Assembly: GCA_938004375.1 (NCBI GenBank)
Contig: CALKWH010000332.1
Span: 1-12,064, forward strand
DNA length: 12,064 nt
Direction: 5' to 3'
DNA from: an uncultured Pseudomonadota bacterium
GTDB taxonomy: Bacteria; Myxococcota_A; Polyangia; HGW-17
Part shown: in pieces, positions 8,235-12,064 of the stretch
Layout of the letters: every line of letters starts with the position of its first letter
Numbering within the stretch: position 1 is the first letter of the stretch
Translations under genes and position numbers: made by a program
The notes under the pieces: model-generated
The model's database searches: none
Told to the model about the DNA's origin: nothing
What the model saw: only the letters and a program-made list of their open reading frames with translations

Positions 8235-10633
8235 TCACCCTTTTGCCCCTGCTGCTCTTTGGCGCCCCCCTGGACTGCGGCGCCGGGGCCACCCTGGAAG
8301 TGACCCCCGCCGGACTCGTCCTACGCCTGCCCGCCCGGCCTTCGGGCGCCCCCGCCCGACCTTCGGGCGCCCCCGCCCGGCCTCCGGGCGCCCCCCGCGA
8401 GGTGACCGTCCCCGCCCCCGCGGGCTTCGCGCCCGCCGCCTGTACCTGGTCTGCCGCCCACGGCCTGCTCCACGCGAGCTCGGACCGTCTCCAGTGGCTG
8501 TTCCGCATCGAGTCCGACGGCCGCGTCACCCTCGCCCGGCAGAGCGCCCTCGAGGCCCCCCGCCCGTGGCGCTTCGACCCAGCGACAGGCGAGACCTATG
8601 ACGAAAGCCCGGCCGCCGACCGGTGCGACGGTGCCCCCCTTCGGATCAACCGCCGCCGCTGGGGCAAGGCCGGCTGGGAACCGGTTCCCCGCGGCTTCTC
8701 CTCGCCGACCGCCGGCGTCGTGACCGTGCAGGCCGTGAAGGGCCCACCCCCGGGCGTGCGACGGCGTCCCTGGTTCGTCGCTCCACCGCCGGCCGTGGCC
8801 GAACCGGAGGACGAAGGCTCCGACGAGCCGCCGGCCCCCGTGCGGCTCACCGACCACAACGCCACTACCGCCTGGGTGTCGGCGGGCCCCGGCCCCGGCC
8901 TGACGCTGGTGTGGAAGCTGCCCGCCCCCCTGCGCCGCCTGCGGGCGATCTCCATCCTGCCCGGCCACGGCGGCGACGAGGCCTCCTTCGCCCGCCATGC
9001 GCGCCTGCGGACCTTCACCCTCACCGCCGGCGCCCGCACGATCCGCGTCGAGCTCCCCGCCGACCCGCGGCTGGTGCCGGGCTCGCACCATGTTCCCTGG
9101 CACGTCGCCTTCCCCGAGGCCATCGACGCCGCCTGCCTGGAGCTCGCCGTCGAGCGCGTGTGGCCGGGTCAGACGCCCCCCGCCGCCGGTCAGGCGCCCC
9201 TGGCGATCTCCGAGCTCACGCTCTTCACCGAGCTCGACCTCGCCGCCGACCCGGTGGCAGCCATCCTGGCCGGCCTCGCCGACCGCACGTTCACGCCCGC
9301 CCAGGTGGTACCCGCGCTCTCCGGCGTCCCCGACGAGCGACTGCTGGCCGCCTGGGAGGCCGCCGCGGACACGGTCGTGAAGCGGACGCTCGGCGAAGCG
9401 CTGGCCCACCGCGCGTCCCCCGGGCTGGTGGCCGCCCAGTTCGAGCTCCTGGCCTGGGCCGCCCCCGAGCAGGTCGCCCGGCTGCAGAAGACCCTGGCCG
9501 CTCCCCACGCCCGGGACGCGCTCTTCGCCCGGCTGCGCCCCGACGCAGATCCCGCGTATCTGGCCCGCCTGCTGCCTCCCTGGCTCGCCGGCGGCGCGCC
9601 CGACCCCGTCCGTCTCCTGGCCCTGGCGCGCGCCCACGCGAGCCTCGCCGAGATCACGCGGGACGGCGCACGCCCGGCGGACCGCCCCGCGTTGATCAAC
9701 GCCTGGTGCCGCGAGTTGCTGACGCTGCCGTTTCTGTTCGACCACTGGGCGAAAAGGGATCCGGCCGCCCACGACGCCGCCGCCGCCTGCCTCGCGCGGT
9801 TGCGCCCGCCCAAGTCCCTGCGGGGACGCCTCACCTGGCTGCAGGCGGCCGCGACCCTGGCCGATCCCCGGCTGGCGGCGCCGGTCCGCCGCCTTGCCCA
9901 GAACGATCATACCCCGGCGGTGAAGCTCCAGGCCCTGGCCACGCTCCTGCGCCTGAAGCCGTCCCCCGCGGCGCTCGCCGGCCTGGCCCGCACGCCGCGC
10001 CCCGATGCCCAACTGGTGGTGCTCGCCCATTGGCCCGCAACCGCTCCGCTCCCGCCGGAGCTGGCCACTCTGGCGAAGAGCCCGTGGCCGCCCGTGCAGC
10101 GCGCGGCGCTCACCCTCCTCGCCGACCGCTGCGATCCGCGCTTCGCCGACGCCGCCCGCCCGGTCCTCACCGACGCCGCCCACGAGCTCTGGTACCCGCT
10201 GCTCGAGCGCGTGAAGACCTGCGGCTACACCGCCCTGCGCGCGGACCTGGTGAAGACCTTCCGCGCCCCGAAACTCGCCGATGAGCCTTTCGCCACCCTC
10301 GCCCACCTGCTCGCCGACCGACGCGAGGCGTGGGCCGCCGACTCCGTGGCCGCCCGCGTGCGCCGTTTCTTCGACCCGAAGACCCCCCGCACCACCCTCG
10401 AGGAGCGCGTCACGGCCGGCACCTGGCTCCTGCGCGCGCTCGCCGCCTTCGCCCGCCCCTCCGACGCCCCCCTCTTCCTCGCGCTGGCCCGCCGCCCGCT
10501 GCCCGCACCCTTCCTCGAGACCCTGGCGTCCATCCTCCCCGAAGCCCCCGGTACCCGCTGCCCCGCCTCCCCGCCCCGCTGCTGGCGCGACCCCGCCGCC
10601 TGGTCCGCCTTTCTCACCACCTGCAACAAATAA
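8231..10633 (+). CDS. Exported discoidin-like domain protein with HEAT-like repeats
   Basis: This is an 800-residue protein without an assigned function. Residues 1-16 (MITLLPLLLFGAPLDC) look like a short signal peptide. A PARPSGA triplicate spacer occupies residues 34-54. Residues about 205-330 resemble the discoidin-type glycan-binding domain found with NADase-type proteins: LTDHNATTAWVS, then RAISILPGHGG, then LELAVERVWPG and AISELTLFTEL at the end. From about 335 to 790 the sequence is Ala/Leu-rich and helical, with HEAT-like pairs such as LAAPVRRLAQNDHTPAVKLQ and PPVQRAALTLLADRCDP. The last 30 residues hold three Cys. ATG 8231 overlaps the transpeptidase stop as ATGA, with AGGAG five bases upstream, so translation is probably coupled. 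A periplasmic or surface scaffold binding glycans is one reading. The domain call is by pattern only and the function is open. Confidence 0.78.
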   Translation: MITLLPLLLFGAPLDCGAGATLEVTPAGLVLRLPARPSGAPARPSGAPARPPGAPREVTVPAPAGFAPAACTWSAAHGLLHASSDRLQWLFRIESDGRVTLARQSALEAPRPWRFDPATGETYDESPAADRCDGAPLRINRRRWGKAGWEPVPRGFSSPTAGVVTVQAVKGPPPGVRRRPWFVAPPPAVAEPEDEGSDEPPAPVRLTDHNATTAWVSAGPGPGLTLVWKLPAPLRRLRAISILPGHGGDEASFARHARLRTFTLTAGARTIRVELPADPRLVPGSHHVPWHVAFPEAIDAACLELAVERVWPGQTPPAAGQAPLAISELTLFTELDLAADPVAAILAGLADRTFTPAQVVPALSGVPDERLLAAWEAAADTVVKRTLGEALAHRASPGLVAAQFELLAWAAPEQVARLQKTLAAPHARDALFARLRPDADPAYLARLLPPWLAGGAPDPVRLLALARAHASLAEITRDGARPADRPALINAWCRELLTLPFLFDHWAKRDPAAHDAAAACLARLRPPKSLRGRLTWLQAAATLADPRLAAPVRRLAQNDHTPAVKLQALATLLRLKPSPAALAGLARTPRPDAQLVVLAHWPATAPLPPELATLAKSPWPPVQRAALTLLADRCDPRFADAARPVLTDAAHELWYPLLERVKTCGYTALRADLVKTFRAPKLADEPFATLAHLLADRREAWAADSVAARVRRFFDPKTPRTTLEERVTAGTWLLRALAAFARPSDAPLFLALARRPLPAPFLETLASILPEAPGTRCPASPPRCWRDPAAWSAFLTTCNK
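8330..8392 (+). repeat. Three tandem 21-base repeats
   Basis: Units 8330-8350, 8351-8371 and 8372-8392 share the pattern cccgcccg-cct-cgggcgcc with one or two substitutions each and encode PARPSGA, PARPSGA, PARPPGA. They form a Pro/Ala/Arg spacer just after a short N-terminal beta-like segment. In-frame unit length means copy-number change would not break the gene. Confidence 0.92.
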
Positions 10634-10637
10634 GCAT

Positions 10638-10659
10638 ACTGACCACGCCTCAGTTTTTT
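10638..10659 (+). terminator. Weak rho-independent terminator of the three-gene operon
   Basis: ACTGA at 10638-10642 and TCAGT at 10650-10654 form a 5-base-pair stem with a 7-base loop, followed by a run of six T (10654-10659). It begins four bases after the TAA at 10631-10633. The stem is short and not GC-rich, so termination may be partial. Confidence 0.45.
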
Positions 10660-10729
10660 ATGAGCACAGTGCGATGTGTACGACACCGTCATCTGCTGCC
10701 CCAAGAGACGAAAGAGGAGGTTTTTCAGC

Positions 10730-10742
10730 CGTCAATTTGACG
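10730..10742. repeat. 13-base perfect palindrome (operator-like)
   Basis: CGTCAA-T-TTGACG is a perfect inverted repeat with a single central base. It could be a protein-binding site or a chance palindrome. It contains a TTGACG hexamer that resembles a -35 box, but no -10 lies at a good distance (TATCTT is 21 bases away). Confidence 0.5.
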
Positions 10743-10791
10743 AAAAATGTGGATGGATCCGCGTATCTTTTGTGAACGTATCCCATATTAG

Positions 10792-10861
10792 GGTGTGTGT
10801 GGGCACACCAAGGGAAGCGCGAAGCGCTCGGCATCGCGGGGAATGGGACGTTCGGGACGTC
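10792..10861. repeat. Three consecutive short hairpins beside the transposase
   Basis: Inverted repeats are GGTGTG/CACACC (10792-10797 with 10804-10809), AGCGC-gaa-GCGCT (10816-10828) and GACGT-tcggg-ACGTC (10847-10861). They lie 16-85 bases beyond the transposase stop codon. Y1 transposases recognise subterminal hairpins at element ends, or REP palindromes, so one of these may be the element boundary. They could also act as a terminator of the transposase transcript, although no T-run follows. Confidence 0.5.
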
Positions 10862-10876
10862 AGCGACTTGCGGAAT

Positions 10877-11710
10877 TCAAACCAGAGGCACGACCGCGAC
10901 ACCCCAGTGGACCCGCATGGCGAAAGTACCCTCCGGGAACGGGATGTCGCGGTGGCCCTCCCGGAACGTCCGCTTGGCCTCGCGGTACTGCTCACGAAAG
11001 TTCTTCTGGTGGCGTATCTGTGCCTTGCGGGCGTCTTCATTCCTCGACGACACCTTCGGATTTCGAGAGAACGGTTTCCACTTCGTCTTCGGCGCGTCGA
11101 ACGGGTCCAGCGCCAGGCACCCTTTGCGCCCCAGCCACCTCTCGCCTCTGGCCTTGCGGTCCGCGGCGATGGCCGCTTCCACCTCGGACACCCGCTGCTC
11201 CAGGTAGCGCCCGTAGTCTTTCTGCCCCATCGCCTGCGCGCCCGGTACCGGCGTGAGGATCAACTCCCGCGTGAGCAGCGTCGCATCGTCGGTCTTGGCG
11301 AAGAACTTCCTGGGTCGCTTCGTAGTGATGCTACCCATGCCGATCTGGCCAGCATCGGAGATGGCGCCTGGCCACAGGTGGTGTTCCGACACGAGGCCGG
11401 CCTTCACCGGGTTGGTCAGCGTATACACTACCTTGTCAAACACGTCGCCGCTTTCGGGGAGTACACAATAATTGGGCCGCGCCCCGCCCTCCCACATGGC
11501 ACCGAAGCGGCCGAGGCTACAGTTCACATACCGCGCGATCGACTGATTCATGGCCTGGACGAAAAGCGGAGCGCTGCCATCAGGGTCGGTGAAGACGACG
11601 TGTAAATGATTAGACATCGCGCAGAAAGCGTGAATCTGCACCGGGTGACGGGCCTGGGCATCGGCGATGCAGTAGAGGATGGCCTCTCGGAGTTCTTTTG
11701 AGGACGGCGG
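10877..11710 (-). CDS. Y1 (HUH) transposase, N-terminus missing
   Basis: The product is a single-strand DNA transposase/relaxase-like protein of the IS200/IS605-related Y1 superfamily, of the chromosomal REP-associated-like type. The open frame runs to the junction at about 11710 without a start. A GTG at 11641 exists, but conserved residues upstream of it (KELREAILYCIADAQA) belong to the protein. Counting from 11641, the HUH motif is SNHLHVV (His12, His14) and the probable catalytic Tyr73 lies in VVYTLTNPVKAGLV. The C-terminus is complete: FPEGTFAMRVHWGVAVVPLV resembles the usual FPxGTYWLRRF-type end. Compared with relatives, roughly 30-40 N-terminal residues are absent. GC is lower than in the neighbouring operon. 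Activity is unlikely without the N-terminal strand, unless the loss is only an assembly break. Confidence 0.82.
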   Translation of the reverse strand, partial: PPSSKELREAILYCIADAQARHPVQIHAFCAMSNHLHVVFTDPDGSAPLFVQAMNQSIARYVNCSLGRFGAMWEGGARPNYCVLPESGDVFDKVVYTLTNPVKAGLVSEHHLWPGAISDAGQIGMGSITTKRPRKFFAKTDDATLLTRELILTPVPGAQAMGQKDYGRYLEQRVSEVEAAIAADRKARGERWLGRKGCLALDPFDAPKTKWKPFSRNPKVSSRNEDARKAQIRHQKNFREQYREAKRTFREGHRDIPFPEGTFAMRVHWGVAVVPLV

Positions 11711-11720
11711 ATGGGGACAA
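11696..11720. other. Junction between two truncated genes (possible chimera)
   Basis: Left of this point the minus-strand transposase is recognisable up to about SKELREA (11680-11703). Right of it the plus-strand secretin is recognisable from about IPQLNAIVIRDT (11720 onward). Each lacks its own 5' part, and the secretin frame meets a stop (TGA 11699-11701) immediately upstream. An insertion of an intact element would not truncate the element as well. Confidence 0.65.
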
Positions 11721-12064
11721 TCCCCCAGCTGAACGCGATCGTCATCCGTGACACGGCCGACAAGGTCGCCGTCGCGGAGCGGCTCATCGAGGTGAACGAC
11801 AAGGCGAAGGCCGAGGTCGTCCTCGACGTCGAGCTCCTCCAGCTCAGCACGACGAAGCTCCTCGAGCTCGGGGCGAAGCTCTCGACCTACTCGACCTCGG
11901 GCTCTCTTTCCGGAACGGCCACCGGCGGTTCCGGCGGCTCGACCTCCCCGAGCCTTCCCTGGAAGGATCTCCTGAAGCTCTCACTCTCGGACTTCAACTT
12001 CACGGTGCCGTCGATCCTCGTCAACTTCATCAAGACGAACACCGACACCGAGCTCCTCGCCCGG
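11711..12064 (+). CDS. Secretin (GspD/PilQ-like) internal fragment
   Basis: 118 codons are open to the window end with no stop. The reading LNAIVIRDTADKVAVAERLI, then EVNDKAKAEVVLDVELLQLS, then a Gly/Ser-rich loop, then DFNFTVPSILVNFIKTNTDT and ELLAR follows the order seen in outer-membrane secretins of type II secretion and type IV pili: the end of an N-domain, the ValAspVal-type start of the secretin core, and the SVP...F.....T..LA.P segment. Such proteins form the outer-membrane ring for secreted proteins or pili. The ATG at 11711 is only the first Met in the frame; the real N-terminus is missing and the C-terminal beta-barrel lies beyond the window. Homology-like patterning seems closest to acidobacterial-type GspD proteins, but this is an impression. 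It may not belong to the same genome position as the rest. Confidence 0.75.
   Translation, partial: MGTIPQLNAIVIRDTADKVAVAERLIEVNDKAKAEVVLDVELLQLSTTKLLELGAKLSTYSTSGSLSGTATGGSGGSTSPSLPWKDLLKLSLSDFNFTVPSILVNFIKTNTDTELLAR

Larger units (their letters stand above)
10660..10876. other. Lower-GC intergenic stretch without a supported gene
   Basis: The DNA here is clearly less GC-rich than the operon to its left. It contains a strong Shine-Dalgarno-like GAGGAGG at 10714-10720 with no start codon at a usable distance, a 13-base palindrome at 10730-10742 and three further inverted repeats (10792-10861). Short open frames (for example 26 codons from ATG 10660) have no recognisable product. The composition change suggests that imported DNA linked to the neighbouring transposase starts about here. 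Confidence 0.6.

Noticed and set aside
8321..10306. 661-codon minus-strand open frame
   Set aside because: Gly/Arg/Gln-rich shadow lying opposite the discoidin/HEAT gene; long antisense frames are expected at this GC content and no domain is visible.
10676..11605. 309-codon plus-strand open frame
   Set aside because: Most of it is antisense to the transposase; only its first 20 codons have any resemblance to a transposase, treated as a weak finding.

Overview
The window looks like one small, high-GC contig from a Myxococcota-type bacterium (the former deltaproteobacterial group). The lineage is inferred from three things: a secreted metallopeptidase ending in a MYXO-CTERM-like tail (Cys-Ser-Cys, hydrophobic helix, Arg4), a lipoprotein with a long Asn-Asn-X spacer followed by EGF-like Cys-rich repeats, and a one-piece REC/AAA+/Fis sigma-54 activator. 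Both ends are suspect. Bases 12-45 are the Illumina TruSeq read-2 adapter, preceded by an 8-base index-like stretch. At about 11,700-11,720 two unrelated gene fragments, each missing its 5' part, meet head to head, which suggests an assembly or library chimera, or a deletion.

Layout. 1-45: adapter. 47-783: the last 39 codons of an XdhC/CoxI-family protein, overlapping a MocA/MobA-like nucleotidyltransferase; this pair is typical of molybdenum-hydroxylase cofactor maturation. 880-3078: secreted FTP-propeptide zinc metallopeptidase. 3152-4426: Asn-rich, Cys-rich surface lipoprotein. 4410-5348 (minus): RarD/EamA transporter, converging on the lipoprotein with overlapping 3' ends. 5349-5442: a short divergent control region with two interleaved sigma-70-like promoters. 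5443-10633: three tightly coupled genes (sigma-54 response regulator, small single-pass penicillin-binding transpeptidase, and an 800-residue exported discoidin-like/HEAT-like protein) joined by 4-base start/stop overlaps. 10634-10876: a lower-GC gap with a weak terminator and several inverted repeats. 10877-11710 (minus): Y1 (HUH) transposase lacking its N-terminus. 11711-12064: internal fragment of a type II secretion/type IV pilus-like secretin that runs off the end.

How the genes may work together. The first half is cell-envelope and extracellular biology: a protease and a lipoprotein on the surface, with a permease next to them. The 5443-10633 operon couples a signal-responsive transcription activator to a cell-wall transpeptidase-like enzyme and a putative glycan-binding exported protein. 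It is the best candidate here for an undescribed functional module, plausibly envelope-stress or wall-remodelling control, though that function is inferred only from domains and coupling. The secretin fragment should not be read as part of this neighbourhood until the junction is confirmed.
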